A DNA stretch of 32,585 bases, from NCBI GenBank assembly GCA_024693225.1, contig JAILLI010000170.1, positions 1-32,585 of the forward strand, written 5' to 3'. The first letter of the stretch is position 1; every line of letters begins with the position of its first letter. The notes below the pieces were generated by a model that worked only from the letters and a program-made list of their open reading frames with translations, made no database searches and was not told the DNA's origin. The translations under genes and the position numbers were made by a program. The DNA is from Lachnospiraceae bacterium (lineage in GTDB: Bacteria > Bacillota > Clostridia > Lachnospirales > Lachnospiraceae). Of this stretch, positions 14,880 through 24,052 are shown one piece after another.

Positions 14880-17120
14880 ATGAATTTATTCGAGCTTGTG
14901 GCAGTTCTGTCACTAAATAAGAGAAGTTATGATGAAGGCTTGGAAGACGCTGAAAAAGAAGCCAGTTCAGTTGGTGAAAAATTAAGAGCAGGGTTGGGAA
15001 CTGCAAGTAAGGTTGCAGCGTCAGCCATAGCAGTAACATCCGCAGCTGTTACGGCAGTAGCGAAGAAGTCAGTTGAAGGCTACGCAGAGCAGGAACAGCT
15101 TGTTGGTGGTGTTCAGAAATTATACGGTAATATGGGTTTAAGCCTTGAGGAGTATGCCGCATCCCAGGGCAAATCGATAGAGGCGGTCAGAGACGAGTGG
15201 ATGGCTCTTGAGAATGCCCAAAATACCGTTTTAGCAAATTCAAAGCAGGCATATAAAACCGCAGGTATGGACATGAACACATACCTGGATACCGCAACAC
15301 AGTTCAGCGCATCTCTTATCAACTCATTAAGCGGTGATGCGGAAAAGGCTGCGGACTTGACAGATGTGGCTATGCGAGCCATATCTGATAACTTTAACAC
15401 GTTCGGTGGGGATATGGAGTCCATCACTAACGCGTATAAGGGATTTTCCAAGGCGAATTATACCATGCTTGACAACCTCAAGCTCGGGTATGGCGGTACC
15501 AAGGAAGAGATGGACCGTCTTATCGCCGATGCAAATGCATATGCGGAAACAATAGGCATGGCAGGTGATCTGTCCATTGACAGTTTTGCCGATATTATCA
15601 CGGCTATCGACCTGGTGCAGCAGAAACAGAACATCGCAGGTACCACTTCACGAGAAGCGGCTACCACCATCGCAGGTTCTGTCGGCATGATCAAGTCGGC
15701 ATGGTCAAATCTGATAACAGGCATGGCTGATGAAAATGCAGACCTGTCAGAACTTATCGGCGGTGTTGTCGACAGCGCAAAGTTGGTTTTTAGAAACATC
15801 CTGCCCGTTGCAAGGCAGGCGATCAATGGGATATCTACATTTATCAGCGAGATAGCACCTGTCATCGCGGAAGAACTGCCCGGTCTTGTTGAGGAAGTGG
15901 TACCACAGCTCATATCAGCTGCGAGTTCGATAATCAACAGCCTGGTAGGAGCATTGCCGGAATTGCTTGAGGCATTGACTGCGGTCTTGCCGATTTTGAT
16001 GGACGGTATCCTTGAGGCTATTCCATTACTTATAGATGCAATAGTGGATGCGGTACCTGTCATTGTGGATGGTTTGATAAAGGTTGTACTTAAGATCATA
16101 GATAAACTACCACAGATAGTATCAAGGCTTGTGAAGGCTATACCGCAGGTCATCTCTATGCTGATAAAGGGCTTGATGAACAATCTGCCTGCTATCATAA
16201 CCGGATTGATTGATTGTGTGGTGGCTATCATACAAGAGTTGCCTACCATTATTGATGAGTTCATCCGGTACATTCCGGAGATAATCACCATGGTCATTGA
16301 TGGGCTGATTGCTGCACTTCCACAGCTTATTGCAGGAGCAATCACTTTGGTTGTCGAGTTGGTCAACCATCTGCCCGAGATCATCACAAGCCTTATAGAG
16401 GCACTACCTACGATCATAGAGGCTATCGTGACAGGCTTGATAGAAAACCTGCCTATACTTGTGCAGGGAGCCATTCAGCTTGTTATTGGGCTTGTTGAAC
16501 ACCTGCCCGAGATAATCGCCGGATTGCTTGGTGCTATACCTGGCATTATCGGCAGTATCGTAGGGGCTTTTGGTTCACTTGGTGAGAGCCTGGGTGGAGT
16601 ATTCAGCGGTGCACTTGACATCTGTGGGGGCATTTTAGGTGAATTAGGAAATGTCGCACAGGGAGTGTTTAACTGGATCGGGACATTGATGGATGATCCT
16701 GCACAGGCAATCGAAGATGCTTTTGACGGCATATTAAGTTATGGCAAGAAAGTATTCGAATCGGTCACTCAGATAATCAGCGGAGTATTTGATTTAATTG
16801 ATGCCAAGAAAGAAGAAGCAGAGGCAAGAGCCAAGAGAGAAGAATCTGACCGGAAACTGCACGAAAGAGAAGACGAGATAGGAGTCAAATGGGTTACCGA
16901 AAATGGCGTATCTCGTATGGAACTTGTTGATGAAGCCAAATATCTTGCATATTACGGCGAGGATTCTCTTGGGCTGTTGCAGGATAAAAAGACCGAAGTC
17001 AATGTCGGGGGTGAAATAACCATAAAGGGTGTAAATGACAAGAATGAATTTGTCGGGGCATCCAAAATGACGGAAGATCAGCTCGCGAGAATGTTCCAGA
17101 CACAGGGCAGGCTTTATTAA
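14880..17120 (+). CDS. Tail tape measure protein
   Basis: A 746-residue protein. An N-terminal charged and Ala-rich helical region is followed by a long hydrophobic part (about residues 310-590) made of repeating LPEII/LIEALP-type units of roughly 11-22 residues, then a Gly-rich stretch and a charged coiled coil. It sets tail length; at the usual 0.15 nm per residue the tail would be about 110 nm (family rule, not measured). The hydrophobic repeats may form the membrane channel during DNA entry. It lies one base after the chaperone stop. Confidence 0.93.
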   Translation: MNLFELVAVLSLNKRSYDEGLEDAEKEASSVGEKLRAGLGTASKVAASAIAVTSAAVTAVAKKSVEGYAEQEQLVGGVQKLYGNMGLSLEEYAASQGKSIEAVRDEWMALENAQNTVLANSKQAYKTAGMDMNTYLDTATQFSASLINSLSGDAEKAADLTDVAMRAISDNFNTFGGDMESITNAYKGFSKANYTMLDNLKLGYGGTKEEMDRLIADANAYAETIGMAGDLSIDSFADIITAIDLVQQKQNIAGTTSREAATTIAGSVGMIKSAWSNLITGMADENADLSELIGGVVDSAKLVFRNILPVARQAINGISTFISEIAPVIAEELPGLVEEVVPQLISAASSIINSLVGALPELLEALTAVLPILMDGILEAIPLLIDAIVDAVPVIVDGLIKVVLKIIDKLPQIVSRLVKAIPQVISMLIKGLMNNLPAIITGLIDCVVAIIQELPTIIDEFIRYIPEIITMVIDGLIAALPQLIAGAITLVVELVNHLPEIITSLIEALPTIIEAIVTGLIENLPILVQGAIQLVIGLVEHLPEIIAGLLGAIPGIIGSIVGAFGSLGESLGGVFSGALDICGGILGELGNVAQGVFNWIGTLMDDPAQAIEDAFDGILSYGKKVFESVTQIISGVFDLIDAKKEEAEARAKREESDRKLHEREDEIGVKWVTENGVSRMELVDEAKYLAYYGEDSLGLLQDKKTEVNVGGEITIKGVNDKNEFVGASKMTEDQLARMFQTQGRLY

Positions 17121-17134
17121 GGGATGGTGACATA

Positions 17135-17476
17135 ATGGCAAAAATGGATTGTAAGATAGGTAATGATGTTGTAGGGAAGGTGCTTAATTATAAGCACCTT
17201 CCCGAAGCACAAAAGTTAATTAACAGGGCACTGGACGGGACCATTTATGGTCAGAAAACAGGGGATGCCGTGCAGAAATATGAAGTGGATATCTATTGCT
17301 CTACTGCAGCACGCCGGAATGCTATTAATTCTGCAAGCAACGAGTGCACCGAGGTTACCATCGTATTAAGAGACGGGATCACGGAAGTCACGGGTATCAT
17401 TGAGGATACGACCATTGAATGGAAAGAATGGGTTGACGGACATGGAGTAGGCAAGTTTACTTTGACAGAGGTGTAA
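17135..17476 (+). CDS. Small tail protein after tape measure
   Basis: A 113-residue, beta-rich protein between the tape measure and the large tail protein. Its place and size suggest a distal tail component or a short Dit-like connector. No signature motif is recognised, so the role is inferred from context only. It overlaps nothing; the next start is 2 bases after its stop. Confidence 0.65.
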   Translation: MAKMDCKIGNDVVGKVLNYKHLPEAQKLINRALDGTIYGQKTGDAVQKYEVDIYCSTAARRNAINSASNECTEVTIVLRDGITEVTGIIEDTTIEWKEWVDGHGVGKFTLTEV

Positions 17477-17478
17477 GG

Positions 17479-20454
17479 ATGAGGAATGACATAAGCCAGG
17501 CTATTATAGCCAAAACATCTGATAGATTGCAGACACCTGCATATAATTCCGAGCCAAAACTGTCGCTTGTTGTATCAAGAAAAGAGCTTTTATTAGATGA
17601 TTTTGATTTTACTGAAAGAAGAAGAGTGCGAAGAACTGCCCTTAACACTATTTCAGATATCGGTATTGCGATAAGCCATCCGAAGGTCGGGCATGAAGAT
17701 GAAGAGGCTTGGGTAACATATATTAGGGACGGGCACGTATATCTCCGTCACAGCAAACTGTCCGGTACCGTCCGCGAAATAGATTGGGCTGAACTTGAGA
17801 TCGGTGCTCCTGCAGGCACGAAGTGTGATGTGGCATTTGTGGCGGTACCGCAGGAAAACATGAGAGGCGTAACGGAGTATATCACAGGCAGAAAGCCCTT
17901 GGTTTTTTATATCCAGGGTTCCTTTATCTACTATGTTGATACAAACGAGGCGGTGATCACTCCACATATGCTGCTTGCAGTTACCGCTACAGATATTTCG
18001 GTAAGGCAGACACCTTTAGGATTAGGGCTGTTTTATGTGAAGGCTCTGGATCATACAAAAGTATATTATCGAATATACAGCAATGGGTCCTGGGGAAGTG
18101 AAAACCTTGTAGATAGCAGCATGAGCGTGGCGATTGAATCGTTGTCTACGTTCAGCACTTTGGATGGGTTTGGTGTGCAGGCTTATGCCAATGGAAAGTT
18201 GTACAGATGTGTTGGTGATATCTCCGGCAGCAGTTTTTCTTTTGGCACATGGTTTGAGATTGCAGATTCAACGGGCACAGGTGCTGTTGTTGAGTATTAT
18301 AACGGAATCCGTGAGGCATTTTTTGACGCTACCATAGAGGAAAGCACAGGCGGTGAAGGCGGTTTCTGTTATAGTGAGGGTAATGAGAATTGGTTTTTTG
18401 ATTCCGGGAAGAAGTTTTATTCGAAACATTATTCCGTAATAGATTTTGATCACACTAACAGAGGAACCGTATATTTTACTACGTTGTATCATGGCGTAGA
18501 GAATGACATAGTTTATTTTATAAGATATGTGTACGCAAAGGATGTTTCATCTTATACGGAAATTGTAACAAAAACCCTGCAGACGGACAATCCGATTACA
18601 CAGATCAATGCGGTACTTAAAAACATTGATGATTCATTATATGTATCTGATTCAACAATATTCTCTCCATCAGCAATGATGAGTCTGGGAGTGAAATATG
18701 GCGATTCTGAAATAGTAGATCTTGGGATCGCGTATATCGACCAGGCTACTTTTGAGCACGGGGTAGAGACAGTTGCCATATCCGGCAGAAACAAGACAGG
18801 TGTCTATCTGCGCGATCAGACATTTATAGATAATAGCGAGTTTAACGAGACACCTACACAGATGGTCGCAACGATCATGGATATTTTCGGAATTGACGAT
18901 TACGAGTGCGATGGTTCTGCAGATGGGACCTTTGAAAATCCCAATATTATCACGTTGATTGTAGATGCCGATACCACAGGCTTGAAGGCACTCGAAACAT
19001 TAAATGAGTTGTTGTCGGATGATTCTGCAGGCAAGAAGTGGGATTTTGAGGAATTACCCAATGGCAAGATAATCGTAGGTTATGATGAGTTTCGGAGCAC
19101 ATATAGCCCTAAAAGCAATTATGTTTTTAATGGCATAAATGATGTTTTTGCTAAGACGGTAGACCGGAGTATTGATGGAGTTTATACTAAGGTCAGATGC
19201 ACAGGTACCACACCTAAAGGCAAAGAGATTTCCTATACATACGATGTCAAGAATTTTCGGTTCTGGGATGCAGGTGAGAACAGGATATATCACGCACCAC
19301 ACGTTGATGGTGTCAGCAAGACCGAATTAAAGGCTTATGCCAAGGCTCTTGCAAAGCAGTTAAAGTATATCGGCAGGATCATCACTTATAGGATGAACCT
19401 TAAGCCGCAGCTCGTAATCGGAGATGTCGCGTTGGTGACCTATGGTCAAGAACCCGGCGAAACAGATAAACTCGGGAGCATCACTGAGATAGTACATACT
19501 CTTGGGGCTGACGGGTATTTTACCGATTTCACCATAACATCTGGCGGTAATGTTATGGATGTATCTCCTAATGTTGTTTATGTAGCAGATAAGTCAGCAA
19601 GGGGTACGAATCGTAAAAAGAGGGCATATGATTATCTTGGCGGTGGCAATGGCAACGTTACCAACATAATGTCTACCACAGTTAACGGCAGTGATGCAAA
19701 TTTAGTGGAAATTGCAAGGAATTTCGGATTTAGGTTCCTGGATGAGCCCACTCATGTTGAGGGTGAGTATGATCCGGAGAACAACTCCATTAAACTTAGG
19801 TGGGCTGATCCAGATGATATCTCGACCTTTGAACCGGATACTTGCGAATGGGCAGGCACCGTAATTGTGCGAAACGATAATGGTGCTCCAATGCATAGGT
19901 GGGACGGTGTTGTCATAATTGATTCATCTACCAAGGATGCTTATAAGAATGAGTGGCTTATAGATGATAATGACATCAAAAAAGGTATAGTATATTATTA
20001 TGGGTTTTTCCCGTATCATATTGATGCAAATCATCTTGACAGCGATGGGAATCCGAAAAAGCATTATAGATGGACCAAGGTTATAAGTGTAGTGGCAGGT
20101 GCAGACTTAGAGCCTGCAACAATTACAGGAGTTTCCGTTGATAGGGTGAATGCGATTGTAACATTTAATATTCCTACTTTGGCAAATGGCTCGTATGCCG
20201 CAATCACTCTTGTTGCTAAAAAGAATGGTACGCCATTGGATGAGACCGATGGAATCCCGGTTGCCTTAAGTTCTTCTGATACATCGGCAACAGTAGGCGG
20301 TCTTGAGGAATTATCGAATTACTATTTTATTATTTTTTCGGAGGATGATCAAGGCAATACCGCTGTATCAGATCCCGTTGGTCCCTATAAGACAGGTGAA
20401 AAGCCTAAAAAGTGGAAAGAAACAATCAGTTACTTAAAGATGATTACAGGATAA
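17479..20454 (+). CDS. Large tail protein (baseplate/fibre type) with fibronectin III-like end
   Basis: A 991-residue protein. Residues 1-340 look like repeated beta blades (GHVYLRHSKLSG and YYRIYSNGSWGSE units), perhaps a propeller; 380-690 resemble tail-associated (Tal/prophage endopeptidase-like) proteins (SIDGVYTKVRCTGTTPKGKEI region). From about 750 to the end it has Ig/fibronectin III-like modules (TGVSVDRVNAIVTFNIPTLANG). It probably forms the tail tip that contacts the host wall. GAGGTGTAAGG precedes ATG. The specific activity is unproven; no peptidase motif is evident. Confidence 0.85.
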   Translation: MRNDISQAIIAKTSDRLQTPAYNSEPKLSLVVSRKELLLDDFDFTERRRVRRTALNTISDIGIAISHPKVGHEDEEAWVTYIRDGHVYLRHSKLSGTVREIDWAELEIGAPAGTKCDVAFVAVPQENMRGVTEYITGRKPLVFYIQGSFIYYVDTNEAVITPHMLLAVTATDISVRQTPLGLGLFYVKALDHTKVYYRIYSNGSWGSENLVDSSMSVAIESLSTFSTLDGFGVQAYANGKLYRCVGDISGSSFSFGTWFEIADSTGTGAVVEYYNGIREAFFDATIEESTGGEGGFCYSEGNENWFFDSGKKFYSKHYSVIDFDHTNRGTVYFTTLYHGVENDIVYFIRYVYAKDVSSYTEIVTKTLQTDNPITQINAVLKNIDDSLYVSDSTIFSPSAMMSLGVKYGDSEIVDLGIAYIDQATFEHGVETVAISGRNKTGVYLRDQTFIDNSEFNETPTQMVATIMDIFGIDDYECDGSADGTFENPNIITLIVDADTTGLKALETLNELLSDDSAGKKWDFEELPNGKIIVGYDEFRSTYSPKSNYVFNGINDVFAKTVDRSIDGVYTKVRCTGTTPKGKEISYTYDVKNFRFWDAGENRIYHAPHVDGVSKTELKAYAKALAKQLKYIGRIITYRMNLKPQLVIGDVALVTYGQEPGETDKLGSITEIVHTLGADGYFTDFTITSGGNVMDVSPNVVYVADKSARGTNRKKRAYDYLGGGNGNVTNIMSTTVNGSDANLVEIARNFGFRFLDEPTHVEGEYDPENNSIKLRWADPDDISTFEPDTCEWAGTVIVRNDNGAPMHRWDGVVIIDSSTKDAYKNEWLIDDNDIKKGIVYYYGFFPYHIDANHLDSDGNPKKHYRWTKVISVVAGADLEPATITGVSVDRVNAIVTFNIPTLANGSYAAITLVAKKNGTPLDETDGIPVALSSSDTSATVGGLEELSNYYFIIFSEDDQGNTAVSDPVGPYKTGEKPKKWKETISYLKMITG

Positions 20455-20466
20455 AGGGGGTATAAT

Positions 20467-21003
20467 ATGCCACAGGAAATTGAATATAGTGCCGAATTTG
20501 ATTTTACTGATGATGTTGAATCTTGGAAAGTCAATCGTTCTGGAGCGGTTGATGAGTGGGTATGGTTGAGAAATCTTGGAGATTATACGCTGACCACATC
20601 AAGTAAAACACCGTCCGAAGTTTTTGCAAATACAAGTGTGCTTACAACAGACACATTAAATTATGGTAATAACCCTGTCCGAATTTTGCAGGACACCGCC
20701 ACATATTTTGAAAACACTTGGAATTTAGACAGTATGAGTTATATTTCAGCAAGACCTTATTATACGAGTGCTAAAGGCTTACATTCAACAATGAGTTTGC
20801 AATTAGGTGGTGGGTATTCGGCATCATATAATTACTCTTATGATTGCTTTGGAATTGACTTTTTGATTGCGGTTAATCATGCCACAATGGAAGCAAGGGT
20901 AATATGGTTATTGTTTAGAACACAAGCACATACAGCGATTGAAAAATATGTTCAAAGTAGTGCAAGTCAATCAGAATATTTTTCGTTAAGCAAATTCATG
21001 TGA
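20467..21003 (+). CDS. Accessory tail protein, unknown
   Basis: A 178-residue protein, Ser/Tyr/Thr-rich and mostly beta-like, directly after the tail-tip gene with an AAAGGGGG ribosome site. Together with the next gene it looks A+T-richer by eye than the tail genes before it, as is frequent for exchanged host-range genes. It may belong to the receptor-binding part of the tail; no known domain is recognised. Confidence 0.65.
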   Translation: MPQEIEYSAEFDFTDDVESWKVNRSGAVDEWVWLRNLGDYTLTTSSKTPSEVFANTSVLTTDTLNYGNNPVRILQDTATYFENTWNLDSMSYISARPYYTSAKGLHSTMSLQLGGGYSASYNYSYDCFGIDFLIAVNHATMEARVIWLLFRTQAHTAIEKYVQSSASQSEYFSLSKFM

Positions 21004-21021
21004 AAGGATCGGTGATGAATT

Positions 21022-21618
21022 ATGTTAGTAAATGCGATTAAAGGATTTTTTAGACAGCCGTATATATTTAATAATGTTGTAGGTGGTGCAAGCACACAAA
21101 GCCTTGGTTCAAGTTCTTTTGAGAGATTTTTTGGTAGGACGGCTCCTAATGCTTTTACAAACGAAACAAAGACTACAGGTACATGGTATGCTGAATCATT
21201 CGTAGATGTTGGCTTTGGTGACACTCCCGTTACGGCTGATGATATAAAATTAGCAGATGGGAATGTGACATTAGAAAACGCTTACACCACTGCTATTTCA
21301 CAAGACTGGACCTATAGAATACCATTACAAGGTAAAGAATACTTGACAGTGATCGGTCAATCAAATAATTCAAAGTCTGATAATGAAACCATTAATAAGA
21401 CAGTTGTTTACAGGAATGATACTGACCACAATGTTACAGTTAAAGAAATAGGGTTTTATCAGCTTGTCCGTGACTTGGCTGTAACAACAAAGTCTAATTG
21501 GGATAATCAAGATACATTACCCTTTGTATTAGGTTTTAGAAAAGTGCTTGAAAATCCTATAACATTTGCTCCGGGTGATGTATATGCCATTACTTACAGA
21601 ATAGCATTGGATGTATGA
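21022..21618 (+). CDS. Accessory tail protein, possible receptor-binding or tip component
   Basis: A 198-residue beta-rich protein with an N-terminal segment (FFRQPYIFNNVVGG) and many Thr/Asn residues; the second half (TVVYRNDTDHNVTVKEIGFY) has the feel of phage structural proteins that contact the environment. It follows the A+T-rich gene at 20467 and is coupled to the next gene by overlap (ATGATGG). The function is inferred only from position between tail tip and lysis genes. Confidence 0.65.
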   Translation: MLVNAIKGFFRQPYIFNNVVGGASTQSLGSSSFERFFGRTAPNAFTNETKTTGTWYAESFVDVGFGDTPVTADDIKLADGNVTLENAYTTAISQDWTYRIPLQGKEYLTVIGQSNNSKSDNETINKTVVYRNDTDHNVTVKEIGFYQLVRDLAVTTKSNWDNQDTLPFVLGFRKVLENPITFAPGDVYAITYRIALDV

Positions 21619-21806
21619 TGGAAAATCATAATTGGAAACACGCAAAGACAGAAAAGTGGGAAACTTGCGAGGTAATATGCCTTAAATGCTTGAATAGGTG
21701 GATAGCCTGTTTCCCACAAGAAGTATTGCTAAAAGAATTAGAGTGTCCCGAAGGTCATGTGGGGTATGTGATTAAGACAGGGCAGACAATAACAGAAGAT
21801 ACTTAA
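21615..21806 (+). CDS. Small zinc-binding phage protein
   Basis: A 63-residue protein with Cys at CEVICLKC and a third Cys-Pro (ELECPEGH), which can form a zinc ribbon with the His. It overlaps the stop of the previous gene by 4 bases. Similar Cys-rich small proteins occur at the left of the window. Function unknown. Confidence 0.65.
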   Translation: MMENHNWKHAKTEKWETCEVICLKCLNRWIACFPQEVLLKELECPEGHVGYVIKTGQTITEDT

Positions 21807-21819
21807 AATAACCATTTTA

Positions 21820-22030
21820 TTATTGGGTGGCGGAATAGGCAATCGTCCACAAGCGAGTGGGGATTGATAAAACAAGTGCAACGCACTTTGTAAAGTAGAC
21901 GCTATGGTGACGGGTAGACAACCACCTATTATGCCTGTGGTGGACAGTTAGAAACGCATTCACAGACCATCTTCGGATGATGGGCGTTAGGTTAAGCTGT
22001 TATGCAGGGTGCAAATCCCTGCCTCAATAA
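21820..22030 (+). ncRNA. Putative structured RNA with tRNA-like ends
   Basis: A 248-base gap between genes holds a multi-branched fold. The ends pair (TTATTGGG at 21820-21827 with CCTCAATAA at 22022-22030, eight pairs). The 5' part reads like a tRNA-Leu D arm (GGCGGAATAGGCA), and the 3' part is a perfect T-arm (CAGGG, loop TGCAAAT, CCCTG at 22005-22021). Between them lie a ten-pair hairpin (21840-21866), an eight-pair hairpin (21872-21891), a CTGT/ACAG hairpin whose GGTGG loop can pair with CCACC at 21922-21926, and a hairpin AACGC/GCGTT (21953-21988) holding a CATC-TTCG-GATG tip. No normal anticodon arm is seen. I do not recognise the family. Confidence 0.65.
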
Positions 22031-22054
22031 AACCAAAATTTCAAAGGAGGAAGT

Positions 22055-22147
22055 ATGAAATATGTAGTATGTGGTTTACTTTATATTGTCACAGTAGTTA
22101 TGTTTTTAGCAATATTGAAAGGAGGTAATGATGATGACGATACTTAA
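22055..22147 (+). CDS. Tiny single-span membrane peptide, lysis region
   Basis: A 30-residue frame with an AAAGGAGGA ribosome site: one hydrophobic span (VCGLLYIVTVVMFLAIL) followed by GGNDDDDT. It overlaps the next gene by 20 bases. The place directly before a holin-like gene suggests a lysis modulator or antiholin, an inference from position. Too short to be certain it is a gene, but the ribosome site is strong. Confidence 0.55.
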   Translation: MKYVVCGLLYIVTVVMFLAILKGGNDDDDT

Positions 22148-22340
22148 AAGATTGGCAAAACTGATTGATGTTAAAAGCCTTGTTACTTTTGTGCTTACTG
22201 GCGTGTTTGCTTATCTGTCGGTAATCGGGGTTATAAGCGGTGATCAGTTCTTAACTGTATTTACCATGGTTGTCAGCTTTTATTTCGGAACCCAGACAGG
22301 CAAGCGTGAGGTTAAGGAAGAGCAGGAGGAAAACACATGA
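22128..22340 (+). CDS. Holin-like membrane protein
   Basis: A 70-residue protein: short basic N-terminus, two hydrophobic spans (about 18-36 and 40-55) and a charged tail (KREVKEEQEEN), the build of a small phage holin. It would open the membrane for the endolysin encoded next, whose start overlaps its stop by 4 bases. Three consecutive ATGs begin the frame behind AAAGGAGG; the first is given. Confidence 0.78.
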   Translation: MMMTILKRLAKLIDVKSLVTFVLTGVFAYLSVIGVISGDQFLTVFTMVVSFYFGTQTGKREVKEEQEENT

Positions 22341-23086
22341 ATCATGTAACCATAGGGCATTTTGTATGTGATGAAAATGGACGCTCGAAAGGCGGTAAGC
22401 CAGGAGATCAGACTGGCAGAGAAGGTCGCTTGCAGGCATGGTATAATTCCGGCAAGGGATGGCAGGATGTCTTTAGGGCAAAAGAATCCAAGGTTCGGAA
22501 GAAGATAGCGGAGAACATGATCGAACTTGTGGAGAATCCTCATGTGGGTTACAATCAAGATGCAAGGACTACTCTGGATAAAGAGGCTAAGAAGGTAGAT
22601 TATGACTTCAAAAAAATAACTACAGATTGTGATACAGATTGCTCCCAGGCTACAGCAGAATGTATCATTGGGGCAGGGATACCTATATCACCGGATATGT
22701 ATACTGGCAATGAAAAGCAGCTGATAGAAGAGACGGGGCAGTTTATAACGTACGATGAGAAGAGTTATATCGATTCGGATCAGAAACTTAAAGTCGGCGA
22801 TATTCTTTTCAAGATAGGACATTCCGCAGTAGTAGTGAAGGTCCAGTATATTATAAGCAGAATCATCCGGTACCAGAACGGGAAACCGATCATGACCGGA
22901 GAGGACATAAAAAAGATTCAGAAGAGGCTAAACAAACTTATGAATTGCAAACTTGAGGTAGATGGCAAATATGGACCTAAGACTGCTGCCGAAGTAGTTC
23001 GTTTCCAAGGGAAGAAGAAGTTGGTGCCGGATGGCATTGTAGGTCGAAAGACAGCTGAAGCATTAGGCTTTTGGTGGGAGGGATGA
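22337..23086 (+). CDS. Endolysin: cysteine peptidase/amidase plus peptidoglycan-binding domain
   Basis: A 249-residue protein. Residues 1-170 resemble a CHAP/NlpC-type cysteine hydrolase: a GKPGDQTG motif at 20-27, the DCSQATAECIIGAG helix with probable catalytic Cys102, and GDILFKIGHSAVVV with probable catalytic His162. Residues about 188-245 form a PG_binding_1 repeat (IKKIQKRLNKL ... DGKYGPKTAAEVVRFQ ... DGIVGRKTAEALG). It cuts host peptidoglycan at the end of the lytic cycle. There is no signal peptide, so release needs the holin. Confidence 0.9.
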   Translation: MNHVTIGHFVCDENGRSKGGKPGDQTGREGRLQAWYNSGKGWQDVFRAKESKVRKKIAENMIELVENPHVGYNQDARTTLDKEAKKVDYDFKKITTDCDTDCSQATAECIIGAGIPISPDMYTGNEKQLIEETGQFITYDEKSYIDSDQKLKVGDILFKIGHSAVVVKVQYIISRIIRYQNGKPIMTGEDIKKIQKRLNKLMNCKLEVDGKYGPKTAAEVVRFQGKKKLVPDGIVGRKTAEALGFWWEG

Positions 23087-23088
23087 CA

Positions 23089-23376
23089 ATGGAGTGGTTA
23101 GGATTTGCCGGAACATTAATCACGGCTTTAGGATCATTGATAGCAGTTATTGTTACCAACAAAGCTAACAATGTTAAGATGCTCCACCAAATGGAATTGC
23201 AACAGTTAAATTTCAAGGCAGAACTAAAACAAGCACAAGCCGTAACGGATACAAAAATAACCGAACTTACAAGAGAAGTCCGGGAGCATAATAACTTTGC
23301 CAAGCGTGTGCCCGTTTTGGAAGAACAGATGGGCAGTAATACTCGTAGGATAGAAAACCTCGAAAGGAAGGCTTAA
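23089..23376 (+). CDS. XhlA-like membrane/coiled-coil protein
   Basis: A 95-residue protein with one N-terminal membrane span (LGFAGTLITALGSLIAVIV) and a long charged coiled coil, like haemolysin XhlA-type proteins that help phage lysis. ATG 23089 is preferred because GGAGGG stands at the right distance; the in-frame ATG at 23083 is too close. The stop overlaps the next start by one base. Confidence 0.75.
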   Translation: MEWLGFAGTLITALGSLIAVIVTNKANNVKMLHQMELQQLNFKAELKQAQAVTDTKITELTREVREHNNFAKRVPVLEEQMGSNTRRIENLERKA

Positions 23377-23951
23377 TGAAGATATGTGCATTCACGAAAA
23401 AGGAATTAGATACATTCCGTAAGGAAGCCAATTTCACGGAATTTGAGCGTTCCTGCTTTGATCTAAAAGCAAAAGGTATGACGAATTATCAATTAGCAAT
23501 GGAACTGAATGCTTGTGACAGTACGGTTTCAACTACTATGAAAAGTATCCGTGCGAAGATCACGGCAGTATTGGAAGAAAAGGCTAAAGAAAACAAGCAG
23601 ACAAATCCCAACATGGAACCGCTGAATCCTATGATGAGTTATATCATAGACTTCTTTACCAAACTGTTGGCGAATAGTCCATTCGTACCGGAGAGCCATA
23701 CGGCGAAGGAGTGGTTGGAATTACCGGACAGGGTATCTATTAAGGATAAACTCTATGTAGTGCTCGATTACCGTACCGATGATAATAGTCCGAGCGTACC
23801 GAGATTGAGATACGGGGATGGCGTCACCATGATATCCGAACTTCCATTTTGCACGGCGGCAATCACGGACAATGATGTACGGCTGTGGGACTTACAGATG
23901 CAAATATCGGAAAAGACAAAAAGCAAGAAAAAAGCAAAGAAAAAACAATGA
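23376..23951 (+). CDS. Helix-turn-helix protein after the lysis genes
   Basis: A 191-residue protein. Residues 20-62 (FTEFERSCFDLKAKGMTNYQ, LAMELNACDSTVSTTMKSIRAKI) form a LuxR/sigma-region-4-type helix-turn-helix; the C-terminal part is beta-rich and ends in a Lys-rich tail (KSKKKAKKKQ). A DNA-binding or late-regulator role is likely; the target is unknown. A terminator follows 40 bases downstream, so this gene closes the lysis operon. Confidence 0.75.
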   Translation: MKICAFTKKELDTFRKEANFTEFERSCFDLKAKGMTNYQLAMELNACDSTVSTTMKSIRAKITAVLEEKAKENKQTNPNMEPLNPMMSYIIDFFTKLLANSPFVPESHTAKEWLELPDRVSIKDKLYVVLDYRTDDNSPSVPRLRYGDGVTMISELPFCTAAITDNDVRLWDLQMQISEKTKSKKKAKKKQ

Positions 23952-23990
23952 TTTTTCACATTTCGCTTTTTTTCATACCATTTTCTCCAA

Positions 23991-24019
23991 AGAACTCCAC
24001 AAGATGGGGTTCTTTTTTT
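23991..24019 (+). terminator. Intrinsic terminator after lysis operon
   Basis: AGAACTCCA (23991-23999) pairs with TGGGGTTCT (24005-24013), nine pairs with one G-U around a CAAGA loop, followed by seven T. It separates the lysis genes from the accessory cassette. Confidence 0.85.
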
Positions 24020-24052
24020 ATGCTATCATTTTCTTAAAGGGAGGGATAAAAG

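Noticed and set aside
15458-16474. Large ORF on the - strand (338 codons)
   Set aside because: Antisense shadow of the tape measure repeats; no ribosome site and no recognisable protein.
21344-21372. TTGACA-17-TAATTC promoter inside the gene at 21022
   Set aside because: Hexamers fit moderately, but it lies in mid-gene with nothing downstream that needs it within the tail genes; it could serve the RNA at 21820 but is too far to claim.
21820-22030. tRNA gene interrupted by a group I intron
   Set aside because: Ends look tRNA-like, but no anticodon arm can be rebuilt and no P7/P3 core pairing or terminal G pattern was found; the insert is also too short for a typical group I intron.
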